This document shows, piece by piece, positions 18,389-28,252 of a stretch of 64,000 nucleotides of DNA. The number at the start of each line of letters is the position of its first letter. Position 1 is the stretch's first letter. Under the pieces are notes generated by a model that made no database searches, was not told the DNA's origin, and saw only the letters and a program-made list of their open reading frames with translations. Source of the DNA: Caballeronia concitans (GTDB lineage: Bacteria > Pseudomonadota > Gammaproteobacteria > Burkholderiales > Burkholderiaceae); contig NZ_FCNV02000002.1 of the NCBI RefSeq assembly GCF_001544615.1, positions 186,001-250,000 on the forward strand, written 5' to 3'. Both the position numbers and the translations under genes were made by a program.

Positions 18389-18420
18389 GTAAATGGCGCC
18401 TTCTTGCGGAGACATCCAAC

Positions 18421-19317
18421 GTGAACACACCTACCTCACCCGTACAAAGCGCCGGCGCGCGTTTCCGCGCGGCCGTCCGCGACGAATCCCCCTTGCAGGT
18501 CGTGGGCGCCATCACGGCGTATGCGGCGAAGATGGCCGAAGCGGTCGGCTTCAAGGCGCTCTATCTGTCGGGCGGCGGCGTGGCCGCCAACTCGCTCGGC
18601 ATGCCGGACCTCGGCATCAGCACGATGGAAGACGTGCTGATCGACGCGCGCCGCATCACGGACGCGTCGTCATTGCCGCTGATGGTCGATATCGATACCG
18701 GCTGGGGCGGCGCGTTCAACATCGCGCGCACCATCCGCTCGTTCATCAAGGCGGGCGTGGCGGCCGTGCATATCGAAGACCAGGTGGGCCAGAAGCGCTG
18801 CGGGCATCGTCCGGGCAAGGAAGTCGTGTCGACGGGCGAGATGGTCGATCGCGTGAAAGCGGCTGTCGATGCGCGCACCGACGAGTCGTTCGTTATCATG
18901 GCGCGCACCGACGCGGCCGCCGCGGAAGGCATCGATGCCGCGATCGAGCGGGCCGTCGCGTACGTCGAAGCCGGCGCGGATATGATCTTCCCCGAAGCGA
19001 TGAAAACGCTCGACGACTATCGGCGCTTCAAGGCGGCGGTCGGCGTGCCGATTCTCGCGAACCTGACCGAGTTCGGTTCGACGCCCTTCTTCACGGTCGA
19101 CGAACTGAAGGACGCCAATGTCGATATCGCGCTGTACTGCTGCGGCGCGTATCGCGCGATGAACGCGGCGGCGCTGAATTTCTACGAGACCGTGCGGCGC
19201 GACGGCACGCAGAAAGCCGCCGTCGAAACCATGCAGACGCGCGCGGATCTGTACAAGTATCTCGGCTATCACGCATACGAAGACAAGCTGGATCAGTTGT
19301 TCTCGGCACAGAAATAA
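18421..19317 (+). CDS. prpB: 2-methylisocitrate lyase PrpB
   Basis: 298 residues from a GTG at 18421 with GGAG 9 nt upstream; there is no suitable ATG, and earlier starts lie upstream of the predicted transcription start. It cleaves 2-methylisocitrate to pyruvate and succinate in the methylcitrate cycle. The ICL/PEP-mutase barrel shows [16 protein letters not shown] (Mg2+ site), the catalytic QKRCGH loop and IMARTDAAA. It is first in the prpB-prpC-acnD-prpF set. Confidence 0.95.
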   Translation: MNTPTSPVQSAGARFRAAVRDESPLQVVGAITAYAAKMAEAVGFKALYLSGGGVAANSLGMPDLGISTMEDVLIDARRITDASSLPLMVDIDTGWGGAFNIARTIRSFIKAGVAAVHIEDQVGQKRCGHRPGKEVVSTGEMVDRVKAAVDARTDESFVIMARTDAAAAEGIDAAIERAVAYVEAGADMIFPEAMKTLDDYRRFKAAVGVPILANLTEFGSTPFFTVDELKDANVDIALYCCGAYRAMNAAALNFYETVRRDGTQKAAVETMQTRADLYKYLGYHAYEDKLDQLFSAQK

Positions 19318-19338
19318 CCCGCATTCAGGAGACGAACG

Positions 19339-20505
19339 ATGAGCGAAGCAGACAACAGCACCCCAACGAGCGGCTTCAAGCCGAAGAAGTCGGTCGCGCT
19401 TTCCGGTGTGACCGCCGGCAACACGGCCTTGTGCACGGTCGGCCGCACCGGCAACGACCTGCACTATCGCGGCTACGACATTCTCGATCTCGCCACCACG
19501 AGCGAATTCGAGGAAATCGCGTATCTGCTCGTGCACGGCAAGCTGCCGAGCGCCGCCGAACTCGCGGCCTACAAGACCAAGCTGAAGGCGCTGCGCGGCC
19601 TGCCCGCGAACCTGAAGGCCGCGCTGGAATGGATTCCCGCTTCCGCGCATCCGATGGACGTGATGCGCACCGGCGTCTCCGTGCTGGGCACCATCCTGCC
19701 CGAGAAGGACGATCACAACGTGCCCGGCGCGAAGGACATCGCCGACAAGCTGATGGCCTCGCTCGGCTCGATGCTGCTCTACTGGTATCACTACTCGCAT
19801 AACGGCCGCCGCATCGAAGTCGAAACCGACGACGATTCCATCGGCGGGCACTTCCTGCATCTCCTGCACGGCGTCGAGCCGCCGAAATCGTGGGTCGATG
19901 CAATGCACGTCTCGCTCAACCTCTACGCGGAGCACGAGTTCAACGCATCGACCTTCACGGCGCGCGTGATCGCGGGCACGGGTTCGGACATGTACTCGTC
20001 GATCACCGGCGCGATCGGCGCGCTGCGCGGCCCGAAGCACGGCGGCGCCAACGAAGTCGCGTTCGAGATTCAGTCGCGCTATCAGAACGCCGACGAAGCG
20101 GAAGCCGACATCAAGCGCCGCGTCGAAAACAAGGAAGTGGTGATCGGCTTCGGCCATCCGGTCTATACGATCTCGGACCCGCGCAACAAGGTCATCAAGG
20201 AAGTCGCGAAGACGCTCTCGAAGGAAGCCGGCGACACGAAGCTCTTCGACATCGCCGAGCGGCTCGAATCGGTGATGTGGGACGCGAAGAAGATGTTCCC
20301 GAATCTGGACTGGTTCAGCGCCGTGTCGTATCACATGATGGGCGTGCCCACGGCGATGTTCACGCCGCTGTTCGTGATCTCGCGCACCTCGGGCTGGAGT
20401 GCGCATATCATCGAGCAGCGCATCGACAACAAGATCATTCGGCCGAGCGCGAACTACACCGGCCCGGAGAATCTCTCCTTCGTTCCGCTTGCCGAGCGCA
20501 CGTAA
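19339..20505 (+). CDS. prpC: 2-methylcitrate synthase PrpC
   Basis: 388 residues of the citrate synthase family, short bacterial PrpC type. It condenses propionyl-CoA with oxaloacetate to 2-methylcitrate. Catalytic residues are visible: His in [10 protein letters not shown], His in GFGHPVYT and Asp in [27 protein letters not shown] at the N-terminus is characteristic of PrpC. It starts 21 bp after prpB. A 165-bp gap with two hairpins separates it from acnD. Confidence 0.95.
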   Translation: MSEADNSTPTSGFKPKKSVALSGVTAGNTALCTVGRTGNDLHYRGYDILDLATTSEFEEIAYLLVHGKLPSAAELAAYKTKLKALRGLPANLKAALEWIPASAHPMDVMRTGVSVLGTILPEKDDHNVPGAKDIADKLMASLGSMLLYWYHYSHNGRRIEVETDDDSIGGHFLHLLHGVEPPKSWVDAMHVSLNLYAEHEFNASTFTARVIAGTGSDMYSSITGAIGALRGPKHGGANEVAFEIQSRYQNADEAEADIKRRVENKEVVIGFGHPVYTISDPRNKVIKEVAKTLSKEAGDTKLFDIAERLESVMWDAKKMFPNLDWFSAVSYHMMGVPTAMFTPLFVISRTSGWSAHIIEQRIDNKIIRPSANYTGPENLSFVPLAERT

Positions 20506-20522
20506 CAGGCGCATGTTGCACC

Positions 20523-20579
20523 TTCGCGCGAGAAGCCGGACGCGCGCGAAGTCCCTCCTCGCCGCCGCATCAGGCGGCG
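20523..20579 (+). promoter_or_regulatory. Two tandem hairpins between prpC and acnD
   Basis: TTCGCGCG (20523-20530) pairs perfectly with CGCGCGAA (20543-20550). CGCCGCC (20560-20566) pairs with GGCGGCG (20573-20579) across a 6-nt loop. Neither is followed by a T run, so they are not classical terminators. They more likely act on mRNA processing or stability inside the operon. Confidence 0.5.
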
Positions 20580-20670
20580 GGGCCGTTCGATGAAGCAAGG
20601 CGTTTCGCCCCACGATACCTTTGAGCATGGCGCCTTCGCGCACAGACCATGCGATGAGCGAGATACGGCC

Positions 20671-23268
20671 ATGAATACTGCCAACCGCAAACCTCTTCCC
20701 GGCACGCACTGCGACTTCTTCGACGCCCGCGCGGCCGTCGATGCCATCCGCCCCGGCGCTTACGACGCCCTGCCCTACACCTCGCGCGTGCTCGCGGAGA
20801 ATCTGGTTCGCCGCTGCGATCCGGCGCTGCTCGAAGCATCGCTGCTGCAACTGATCGAGCGCAAGACCGAGCGCGATTTCCCGTGGTATCCGACGCGCGT
20901 CGTGTGTCACGACATCCTCGGCCAGACGGCGCTCGTGGACCTCGCGGGCCTGCGCGACGCCATCGCGAGCCAGGGCGGCGATCCGGCCAAGGTGAATCCG
21001 GTGGTGCCGGTTCAACTGATCGTCGATCACTCGCTCGCCGTCGAATGCGGCGGCTTCGACCCGGATGCCTTTGCGAAGAATCGCGCGATCGAGGACCGGC
21101 GCAACGAAGACCGTTTCGATTTCATCAACTGGACGAAGAAGGCGTTCAAGAACGTCGACGTGATTCCGCCGGGCAACGGCATCATGCATCAGATCAATCT
21201 GGAGCGGATGTCGCCGGTCATCCATGCGATCGACGGCGTCGCCTTTCCCGATACCCTCGTCGGCACCGACAGCCACACGCCGCACGTCGATGCCCTCGGC
21301 GTGATCGCGATCGGCGTCGGCGGCCTAGAGGCGGAGAACGTGATGCTCGGCCGCGCATCGTGGATGCGTCTGCCCGATATCGTCGGCGTCGAGCTGACGG
21401 GCAAGCGCCAGCCGGGCATCACGGCCACCGACATCGTGCTCGCCCTGACCGAATTCCTGCGCAAGGAAAAAGTGGTCGGCGCCTATCTCGAGTTCTATGG
21501 CGAAGGCGCATCGAGCCTCACCCTCGGCGACCGCGCGACGATCTCGAACATGGCGCCGGAATACGGCGCGACGGCCGCGATGTTCTACATCGACGAACAG
21601 ACGATTGCGTACCTGCGGCTCACCGGCCGCGACGATGCGCAGATCCGCCTCGTCGAAACCTATGCGAAAACCGCCGGCCTGTGGGCCGATTCGCTCGCTA
21701 ACGCGCAGTACGAGCGCGTGCTGCGCTTCGATCTGTCGAGCGTCGAGCGCAACATGGCAGGGCCGTCGAATCCGCACAAGCGGCTGCCGACGTCGAAGCT
21801 CGCGGAACGCGGCATCGCGCATGAATGGGTCGAGACGCCGGGCAAGATGCCCGAGGGCGCGGTCATCATTGCGGCAATCACCAGTTGCACCAACACCAGC
21901 AATCCGCGCAACGTGATCGCGGCCGCGCTGCTCGCCCGCAATGCGAACGCGCGCGGGCTTGCGCGCAAGCCGTGGGTCAAGTCGTCGCTCGCGCCGGGAT
22001 CGAAGGCAGTCGAGTTGTACCTCGAAGAAGCCGGTCTGCTCGGCGAACTCGAACGGCTTGGCTTCGGCATCGTCGCGTTCGCGTGCACGACCTGCAACGG
22101 CATGTCGGGCGCGCTGGACCCGGTCATTCAGCAGGAGATCGTCGAGCGCGAGCTTTATACGACCGCCGTGCTCTCCGGCAACCGCAACTTCGACGGCCGC
22201 ATTCATCCGTACGCGAAGCAGGCGTTTTTGGCGTCGCCGCCGCTCGTCGTCGCGTATGCGATCGCGGGCACCATTCACTTCGACATCGAGCAGGACTCGC
22301 TCGGCACGGACGCGAACGGCCAGCCCGTTTATCTCAAGGACATCTGGCCCGACGATGCGGAGATCGACGCCATCGTCGCGCAAAGCGTGAAGCCCGAACA
22401 CTTCCGCCGCGTGTACGAGCCGATGTTCGCCGTCACCGAGGCGCGCGACGAAGCCATCAGCCCGGTCTACGACTGGCGCGGCGAAAGCACCTACATTCGC
22501 CGTCCGCCGTACTGGGAAGGCGCGCTCGCGGGCAAGCGCACGCTTTCGGGCATGCGCGCGCTGGCCGTGCTCGGCGACAACATCACGACCGATCACCTGT
22601 CGCCGTCGAACGCCATTCTCGCGGACAGCGCGGCCGGCGAATATCTGACGAAGATGGGCTTGCCGGAAGAAGACTTCAATTCCTACGCGACGCATCGCGG
22701 CGATCATTTGACGGCGCAGCGCGCGACCTTCGCGAATCCGACGCTCGTCAACGAAATGGCTGTGGTCGACGGCACGGTGAAGAAAGGCTCGCTCGCGCGC
22801 ATCGAACCGGAAGGCAAGGTCACGCGCATGTGGGAAGCCATCGAAACCTACATGGAACGCAAGCAGCCGCTCATCATCGTGGCGGGCGCGGACTACGGAC
22901 AAGGTTCGTCGCGCGACTGGGCCGCGAAAGGCGTGCGGCTGGCGGGCGTCGAGGCGATCGTCGCCGAAGGCTTCGAGCGCATCCATCGGACGAACCTGAT
23001 CGGCATGGGCGTCCTGCCGCTCGAATTCAAGGCGGGCGTGAATCGCCTGACGCTCGGCATCGACGGCACCGAAACCTTCGACGTGACCGGCGAACGCAAG
23101 CCGCGCGCGGACCTGACGCTCGTGATCCGGCGCAAGAACGGCGAGTGCGTCGAAGTGCCGGTCACCTGCCGTCTCGATACGGCCGAGGAAGTGTCGATCT
23201 ACGAAGCGGGCGGCGTGCTGCAGCGCTTCGCACAGGACTTTCTGGAATCGTCGAAGACCGCCGCGTAA
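20671..23268 (+). CDS. acnD: Fe/S-dependent 2-methylcitrate dehydratase AcnD
   Basis: 865 residues, an aconitase-family hydro-lyase that dehydrates 2-methylcitrate and works with PrpF in place of PrpD. [4Fe-4S] ligand cysteines sit in SCTNTSNP and CTTCNGMSG, and the substrate-binding QGSSRDW loop is in the swivelling C-terminal domain. The frame opens 27 codons earlier, but MNTANRKPLPGTHCDFFDA from the ATG at 20671 is the family-like start. It forms the third step of the prp operon; oxygen sensitivity is expected from the cluster. Confidence 0.94.
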   Translation: MNTANRKPLPGTHCDFFDARAAVDAIRPGAYDALPYTSRVLAENLVRRCDPALLEASLLQLIERKTERDFPWYPTRVVCHDILGQTALVDLAGLRDAIASQGGDPAKVNPVVPVQLIVDHSLAVECGGFDPDAFAKNRAIEDRRNEDRFDFINWTKKAFKNVDVIPPGNGIMHQINLERMSPVIHAIDGVAFPDTLVGTDSHTPHVDALGVIAIGVGGLEAENVMLGRASWMRLPDIVGVELTGKRQPGITATDIVLALTEFLRKEKVVGAYLEFYGEGASSLTLGDRATISNMAPEYGATAAMFYIDEQTIAYLRLTGRDDAQIRLVETYAKTAGLWADSLANAQYERVLRFDLSSVERNMAGPSNPHKRLPTSKLAERGIAHEWVETPGKMPEGAVIIAAITSCTNTSNPRNVIAAALLARNANARGLARKPWVKSSLAPGSKAVELYLEEAGLLGELERLGFGIVAFACTTCNGMSGALDPVIQQEIVERELYTTAVLSGNRNFDGRIHPYAKQAFLASPPLVVAYAIAGTIHFDIEQDSLGTDANGQPVYLKDIWPDDAEIDAIVAQSVKPEHFRRVYEPMFAVTEARDEAISPVYDWRGESTYIRRPPYWEGALAGKRTLSGMRALAVLGDNITTDHLSPSNAILADSAAGEYLTKMGLPEEDFNSYATHRGDHLTAQRATFANPTLVNEMAVVDGTVKKGSLARIEPEGKVTRMWEAIETYMERKQPLIIVAGADYGQGSSRDWAAKGVRLAGVEAIVAEGFERIHRTNLIGMGVLPLEFKAGVNRLTLGIDGTETFDVTGERKPRADLTLVIRRKNGECVEVPVTCRLDTAEEVSIYEAGGVLQRFAQDFLESSKTAA

Positions 23269-23283
23269 GACTACGGCCTTCGC

Positions 23284-23308
23284 GGATGCGGCGCCGCACG
23301 CCGCATCC
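23284..23308 (+). promoter_or_regulatory. Perfect 10-bp hairpin between acnD and prpF
   Basis: GGATGCGGCG (23284-23293) and CGCCGCATCC (23299-23308) form a perfect stem with a 5-nt loop in the 66-bp gap before prpF. A pyrimidine run TCTCTCTTTC follows but is not a pure T tract. It may be a partial terminator or a 3' stabilising element. Confidence 0.55.
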
Positions 23309-23334
23309 TCTCTCTTTCGAAACAGGACTCAAGC

Positions 23335-24528
23335 ATGGCCTACGCACCCCAGATCCGAATCGCCGCGACCTACATGCGCGGCGGCACCAGCAAGGGCGTT
23401 TTCTTCCGGCTCGACGACCTGCCCGAAGCCGCGCGCGTGCCGGGCGCCGCGCGCGACGCGCTGTTCCTGCGCGTGATCGGCAGCCCGGACCCGTACGGCA
23501 AGCAGATCGACGGCATGGGCGGCGCAACGTCGAGCACGAGCAAGACGGTGATCGTTTCGCGCAGCACGCGTCCCGGTCACGATGTCGATTATCTGTTCGG
23601 ACAGGTGTCGATCGACAAGCCGTTCGTCGACTGGAGCGGCAACTGCGGCAATCTGTCGGCGGCGGTCGGTCCGTTCGCGATCGCGAACGGCCTCATCGAT
23701 CCCGAGCGCGTGCCGGACGACGGCATCGCGGTCGTGCGCGTCTGGCAGGCGAATATCGGCAAGACCATCATCGCGCATGTGCCGATGACGCGCGGCGCGG
23801 TGCAGGAAACCGGCGACTTCGAACTGGACGGCGTGACGTTTCCCGCCGCCGAAGTGCAGCTCGAATTCCTCGATCCGGCCGCCGATGAAGAAGGCGCGGG
23901 CGGCGCGATGTTCCCGACCGGCCAGCTCGTCGACGATCTGGAGGTGCCCGGCATCGGCACGCTGAAGGCGACCATGATCAACGCGGGCATTCCGACGATC
24001 TTCGTCAACGCCGATGCGATCGGCTACACCGGCACCGAGCTTCAGGACGCGATCAACGGCGACGACGCGGCGCTGCGGCGCTTCGAGACCATTCGCGCGT
24101 ACGGCGCGCTGCGCATGGGGCTGATCGCGAGCCTCGATGACATCGCGAAGCGCCAGCACACGCCGAAAGTCGCCTTCGTCGCACCGCCGGCCGCGTATGT
24201 CGCGTCGAGCGGAAAGCGTATCGGTGCGGAAGACGTCGACGTGCTGGTGCGCGCGATGTCGATGGGCAAGCTGCATCACGCGATGATGGGCACCGCCGCC
24301 GTCGCGATCGGCACGGCAGCGGCGATTCCGGGCACGCTCGTCAATCTCGCGGCGGGCGGCGGCAAGCTCCGCGAAGTGCGATTCGGGCATCCGTCGGGCA
24401 CGCTTCGCGTGGGTGCGGAAGCGGTCGAAGCGGACGGCGAATGGAAGGTCACGAAAGCCATCATGAGCCGCAGTGCGCGCGTGCTGATGGAGGGGAAGGT
24501 GCGGGTGCCGGTGGGTTCCGAAGCGTGA
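23335..24528 (+). CDS. prpF: 2-methylaconitate isomerase PrpF
   Basis: 397 residues of the PrpF family (two-lobed diaminopimelate-epimerase-like fold). It isomerises the 2-methylaconitate made by AcnD so that aconitase can hydrate it. Characteristic segments are ATYMRGGTSKGVFFR at the N-terminus, DGMGGATSSTSKT, DWSGNCGNLSAAVGPFAI with the conserved cysteine, and MSMGKLHHAMMGTAAVA. Start ATG at 23335. It is the last gene of the prp operon. Confidence 0.95.
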   Translation: MAYAPQIRIAATYMRGGTSKGVFFRLDDLPEAARVPGAARDALFLRVIGSPDPYGKQIDGMGGATSSTSKTVIVSRSTRPGHDVDYLFGQVSIDKPFVDWSGNCGNLSAAVGPFAIANGLIDPERVPDDGIAVVRVWQANIGKTIIAHVPMTRGAVQETGDFELDGVTFPAAEVQLEFLDPAADEEGAGGAMFPTGQLVDDLEVPGIGTLKATMINAGIPTIFVNADAIGYTGTELQDAINGDDAALRRFETIRAYGALRMGLIASLDDIAKRQHTPKVAFVAPPAAYVASSGKRIGAEDVDVLVRAMSMGKLHHAMMGTAAVAIGTAAAIPGTLVNLAAGGGKLREVRFGHPSGTLRVGAEAVEADGEWKVTKAIMSRSARVLMEGKVRVPVGSEA

Positions 24529-24582
24529 GGTAACCGCGCTCGCGCAGCCGGCGGTACATCGATCGTCAGGACGTCGAGCCGC

Positions 24583-25575
24583 TCAACGAACGCCGGCAAG
24601 GCCGGCGTCGCCGCGATGATCCGGTCTGATCCGCGCGGCTCTCTTCTTCTGCTGGAGCGACGGAGGCCGTTCGGTCAGGCTCGTCGCCGTGTCCTTGTCG
24701 GCGGCACCCTCCACCCGGAACTGGCGCCGATACTCGGCCGGCGTCGTTTGCTTCGCGGTCTTGAACTGCCGATTGAAATTGGCGACGTTCGCAAACCCGG
24801 AGCGGGCAGCAATCACCGAAATGGGCAGCGACGTGTCGCCCAGCAACCGGCACGCGTGCCCGATGCGCACGCGCGCGATATACCGTCCGACGCTCTCGCC
24901 AATGTGCTGCACGAAGTAACGCGTCAGCGTCCGTTCCGACAGACTGGCTGCTGCACAGAGTTCCGCAAGTCGCAGCGGTTCGGCAAACCGGGCATCGATC
25001 ATCGCAAGCACACGGTTGATGCGCTCGGGCTCGTGGCCGGAGGGGCCGGTGCTCGTCTGGTTGAAGGCGCTCGGCGAGGCGAGCGGATGGCCGGGCGCGT
25101 CGCCGAGCGTGCAGAGAATGTCGAGCGCCGCGCTCAGGCGTTCGCGTGGCGCGTTCGAGAGCAACGGCTCCAGACGGCCGCGCATCCATTCGCCGGCAGG
25201 CGGTTCGAAAGCCAGTCCGCACGCGGCGCGACGCAAGAGCTTGCGAAGCGGCTCGTATTCGCGGCAGCAATCCGCCATGCGTCTCGCCCACTCGCCCTCG
25301 AACCAAATGACGATGGCGACCTGCGGCAAGGCGGGATCGATCGACCGGTTCGATGACCACGTATGCGGCAAGTCCGGCGGCACGAGGACGAGATCCTCGG
25401 CGCGGTACTCGTTGACCGAGTCCCCGATATAGCGCTTGCCGTGGCTGTTCATCGTCAACGTCAACTCGTACTCCGGATGGTGATGCCATTCGAACGGAAT
25501 ACGCGCGAGCCGCCGATGGTAAACCCGGACCGAACAGTCCTCGCCGAATTCGACATGCTCGTAAGCTGGTTTCAT
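24583..25575 (-). CDS. AraC-family regulator with cupin sensor domain
   Basis: 330 residues. An N-terminal cupin-like ligand domain (FEWHHHPEYELTL, VLVPPDLPHTWSSN) is followed by two AraC helix-turn-helix motifs (LAELCAAASLSERTLTRYF and ISVIAARSGFANVANFNRQF), ending in a Lys/Arg-rich tail of ~40 residues. The cupin form resembles sugar-responsive AraC proteins. It is divergent from the DUF1479-binding protein-aldo/keto reductase set at 25669-29269, its probable target, with a ~90-bp shared control region. Confidence 0.88.
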   Translation of the reverse strand: MKPAYEHVEFGEDCSVRVYHRRLARIPFEWHHHPEYELTLTMNSHGKRYIGDSVNEYRAEDLVLVPPDLPHTWSSNRSIDPALPQVAIVIWFEGEWARRMADCCREYEPLRKLLRRAACGLAFEPPAGEWMRGRLEPLLSNAPRERLSAALDILCTLGDAPGHPLASPSAFNQTSTGPSGHEPERINRVLAMIDARFAEPLRLAELCAAASLSERTLTRYFVQHIGESVGRYIARVRIGHACRLLGDTSLPISVIAARSGFANVANFNRQFKTAKQTTPAEYRRQFRVEGAADKDTATSLTERPPSLQQKKRAARIRPDHRGDAGLAGVR

Positions 25576-25668
25576 GGCCGAAAACGCAAATGAATTGCCG
25601 GAATAGTATCACCGGCGGCCGCATGAGCGTCATATGCTTCTCGCACAGAAATTTACATGGAGACGATC

Positions 25669-26913
25669 ATGGCGCTGAAGATCGATGACTTGCCGGGCGC
25701 GATCCGCCAGGCGAAAAAGGAATTGCGCGCCGCGCTGCCGAATTACCGGGAGGTCTTCGCGGAGGTCGAACAGTCGATCCGCGAAGAAGCGAAGCGAATC
25801 GCCGCTCAGCGCGCCCGGGGAGAGAACGTCATTCCGGAGATCCAGTTTGCCGACATCGCCGGACAATGCGTGCGCGCCGAAGAGATAGCGCTCGTCAAGG
25901 CGCGCGGTGCGTGCGTGATTCGGAACGTGTTCCCTCGCGAACAGGTGCAGAAGTGGGACGACGACATCGCGCAATACGTCGAGCGCAATCATCTCGACAA
26001 GCGTCTCGAAAATCGTGCTGAAGACAAATACTTCGGACAACTGGCATCGAGCAAGCCGCAGATTTACGGCGTGTACTGGTCGAAGCCGCAGGTGCTCGCC
26101 CGTCAGTCGGAGTCGCTGACCGCCGCACGCGTCTTTCTCAACAAGCTCTGGCGCAACGAAAGCGAAGGACGTATTCACTTCGATCCGGAACACGTCCCGG
26201 TCTATGCCGACCGTCTGCGTCGCCGGCCGCCGGGATCGGCGTCGCTCGGCCTGTCGGCGCATTGCGATGGCGGCTCGGTCGAACGCTGGATCGAAAGCAA
26301 TTTCCGCAAGGTGTATCGGCATGTGTTCGCGGGCAACTGGCGCGATTACGATGCATTCGACGCTGCTTTCCGGCCCGATGTGCAAGAGATTGCATCGCCT
26401 GCCGTCTGCTCGATGTTCCGCACGTTTCAGGGCTGGACCGCGTTGACGCCGCAAGGCCCGGGCGACGGCACGCTGCAACTCGTGCCCATGGCCCATTCGA
26501 TGGTGTACATCCTGCTGCGCGCCCTTCAGGACGACGTCGCCGACGACGACCTGTGCGGCGCCATGCCCGGACGCGCGCTCTCGATCAAGCCGGAATATCA
26601 CGCGCCGCTGTTCGAAGCGTTGTCGTCCATCCCGAAGATGGAAGCCGGCGACACGGTGTTCTGGCACAGCGACGTCATCCATGCGGTCGAAGACGAGCAC
26701 AAGGGAGCGGGTTACAGCAACGTGATGTACATCGCCTCCGCGCCCGCATGCGCGAAGAATGACGCTTATCTCAAGCGCCAGTTGCCGAGTTTCCTCAAAG
26801 GCGAAAGCCCGCCGGACTTCCCGACGGACCATTTCGAAGTCGATTTCACCGGCCGCGCAACGGTCGACGATCTGACACCGCTCGGCCGGGCCCAGCTCGG
26901 GTTCGACCTGTAA
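25669..26913 (+). CDS. DUF1479 (YbiU-like) putative Fe/2OG oxygenase
   Basis: 414 residues from the ATG at 25669 (GGAG 6 nt upstream); an in-frame ATG at 25657 has no site. The protein is a DUF1479 member, related in fold to 2-oxoglutarate/Fe(II) oxygenases. A candidate metal triad is LSAHCDGGS (His-x-Asp) with a distal His in GDTVFWHSDVIHAVE. Substrate unknown. It heads a probable three-gene operon with a sugar-binding protein and a sugar-type dehydrogenase, so a carbohydrate-derived substrate is an inference from context. Confidence 0.8.
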   Translation: MALKIDDLPGAIRQAKKELRAALPNYREVFAEVEQSIREEAKRIAAQRARGENVIPEIQFADIAGQCVRAEEIALVKARGACVIRNVFPREQVQKWDDDIAQYVERNHLDKRLENRAEDKYFGQLASSKPQIYGVYWSKPQVLARQSESLTAARVFLNKLWRNESEGRIHFDPEHVPVYADRLRRRPPGSASLGLSAHCDGGSVERWIESNFRKVYRHVFAGNWRDYDAFDAAFRPDVQEIASPAVCSMFRTFQGWTALTPQGPGDGTLQLVPMAHSMVYILLRALQDDVADDDLCGAMPGRALSIKPEYHAPLFEALSSIPKMEAGDTVFWHSDVIHAVEDEHKGAGYSNVMYIASAPACAKNDAYLKRQLPSFLKGESPPDFPTDHFEVDFTGRATVDDLTPLGRAQLGFDL

Positions 26914-26969
26914 CTGACCGGGGCGCGCGAACGCGTCGCTTCGTCCATAAATAAAAATCGGAGACTGCA

Positions 26970-28217
26970 ATGAAACATACCCTGACGTCGGCCGCAGCGG
27001 CCGTCGCGCTGTTCATCGCCGGTACGCATGCCGTACTCGCCGCCGAACAGATGTCGGTCCTGCACTGGTGGACTTCCGGCGGCGAATCCAAAGCCATCAG
27101 GGTGCTGAAGGACGATATGAGCAAGCAGGGCTATGAATGGAAGGACTTCGCTGTCGCGGGCGGATCGGGCACCGCGGCCATGACGGCGCTCAAGACCCAG
27201 GTGATCTCGGGCAACGCGCCGTCTGCCGCGCAGATCAAGGGACCGCTGATTCGCGACTGGGCGGACCAGGGCGTGCTCGTGACCATCGACCAGGCGGCGG
27301 CCGACTGGAAAAGCCATATGCCCGCGCAGATCGACAATGCGATGAAGGCGGACGGCCATTATGTGGCGGCGCCTTTCTCGGTGCACCGGATCAACTGGCT
27401 GTGGATCAACAAGGCGGACCTCGACAAGGTGGGCGGTGCGCCGCCCACGACGTGGCCGGAGTTCTTCGCGCTCGCCGACAAGTTTCGCGCAGCGGGCATC
27501 ACGCCGGTCGCGCACGGCGGGCAGCCCTGGCAAGACATGACAATCTGGGAAACGGTCGTGTTGTCGCAGGGCGCGGACTTCTACCGCAAGGCGCTCATCG
27601 ATCTCGATCAGAAGACGCTTACGTCGCCGCAGATGGTGCAGGTCTTCGAGACCGTGCAGAAGATTCGGACTTACTTCGACAAGGCCTATCACGGCCGCGA
27701 CTGGAATCTCGCCACCGCGATGGTGATTTCCGGCTCGGGCGGCATGCAGTTCATGGGCGACTGGGCAAAAGGCGAGTTCGTCAACGCGAACAAGAAGGCG
27801 GATGCCGACTTCGTCTGCGCGCCCGCGCCCGGCACGTCGAACGCCTACACGTACACGGCGGATGCCTTCGTGTTCTTCCAGCAAAACGGCAAGAAGGACG
27901 CGACGCCGGGGCAGCTTGCGATGGCCAGAACGATCATGTCCCCCGACTTTCAGGAGCAGTTCAGTCTCAACAAGGGTTCGATTCCGGTGAGGCTGGATGT
28001 GCCGATGGACAAGTTCGACAGCTGCGCGAAGAAATCGCGCGCGGACGAGCAGGCGACGATCAAGTCGGGCGGCTTTCTTCCTTCCTTGGCATTCGGTGAG
28101 CTTCAGTCCGCAGTGACGGCCGGTGCGATCACCGACGTGGTGACCACTTTCATGAACTCGAACGAGGACGCGAAAGAAGGCGTGCGCAAGCTCGCTGCCG
28201 CCGCGAAGGTCAAGTAA
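26970..28217 (+). CDS. ABC sugar transporter periplasmic binding protein (family 1)
   Basis: 415 residues with a cleavable signal peptide (HAVLAAEQ). The family-1 fold common to glucose/mannose-type binding proteins is suggested by VLHWWTSGGESKA, GGSGTAAMTALKTQVISG, PFSVHRINWLWINKADLDK, and a C-terminal SCAKKSRAD with a cysteine also near FVCAPAPG. No ATPase or permease genes are adjacent, so it must share a transporter encoded elsewhere or act as a sensor. It lies 56 bp after the DUF1479 gene and 35 bp before the reductase. Confidence 0.85.
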   Translation: MKHTLTSAAAAVALFIAGTHAVLAAEQMSVLHWWTSGGESKAIRVLKDDMSKQGYEWKDFAVAGGSGTAAMTALKTQVISGNAPSAAQIKGPLIRDWADQGVLVTIDQAAADWKSHMPAQIDNAMKADGHYVAAPFSVHRINWLWINKADLDKVGGAPPTTWPEFFALADKFRAAGITPVAHGGQPWQDMTIWETVVLSQGADFYRKALIDLDQKTLTSPQMVQVFETVQKIRTYFDKAYHGRDWNLATAMVISGSGGMQFMGDWAKGEFVNANKKADADFVCAPAPGTSNAYTYTADAFVFFQQNGKKDATPGQLAMARTIMSPDFQEQFSLNKGSIPVRLDVPMDKFDSCAKKSRADEQATIKSGGFLPSLAFGELQSAVTAGAITDVVTTFMNSNEDAKEGVRKLAAAAKVK

Positions 28218-28252
28218 GCGAGCCGCGATCTCACTCACAACAGGAGACACAC

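Noticed and set aside
18670-21285. 871-codon open frame on the minus strand
   Set aside because: It lies exactly opposite prpB, prpC and acnD, is Arg/Val-rich without protein motifs, and is a by-product of G/C-rich codon use.
21825-23888. 687-codon plus-strand frame overlapping acnD and prpF
   Set aside because: Frame-shifted shadow of two well-defined enzymes; composition dominated by Arg.
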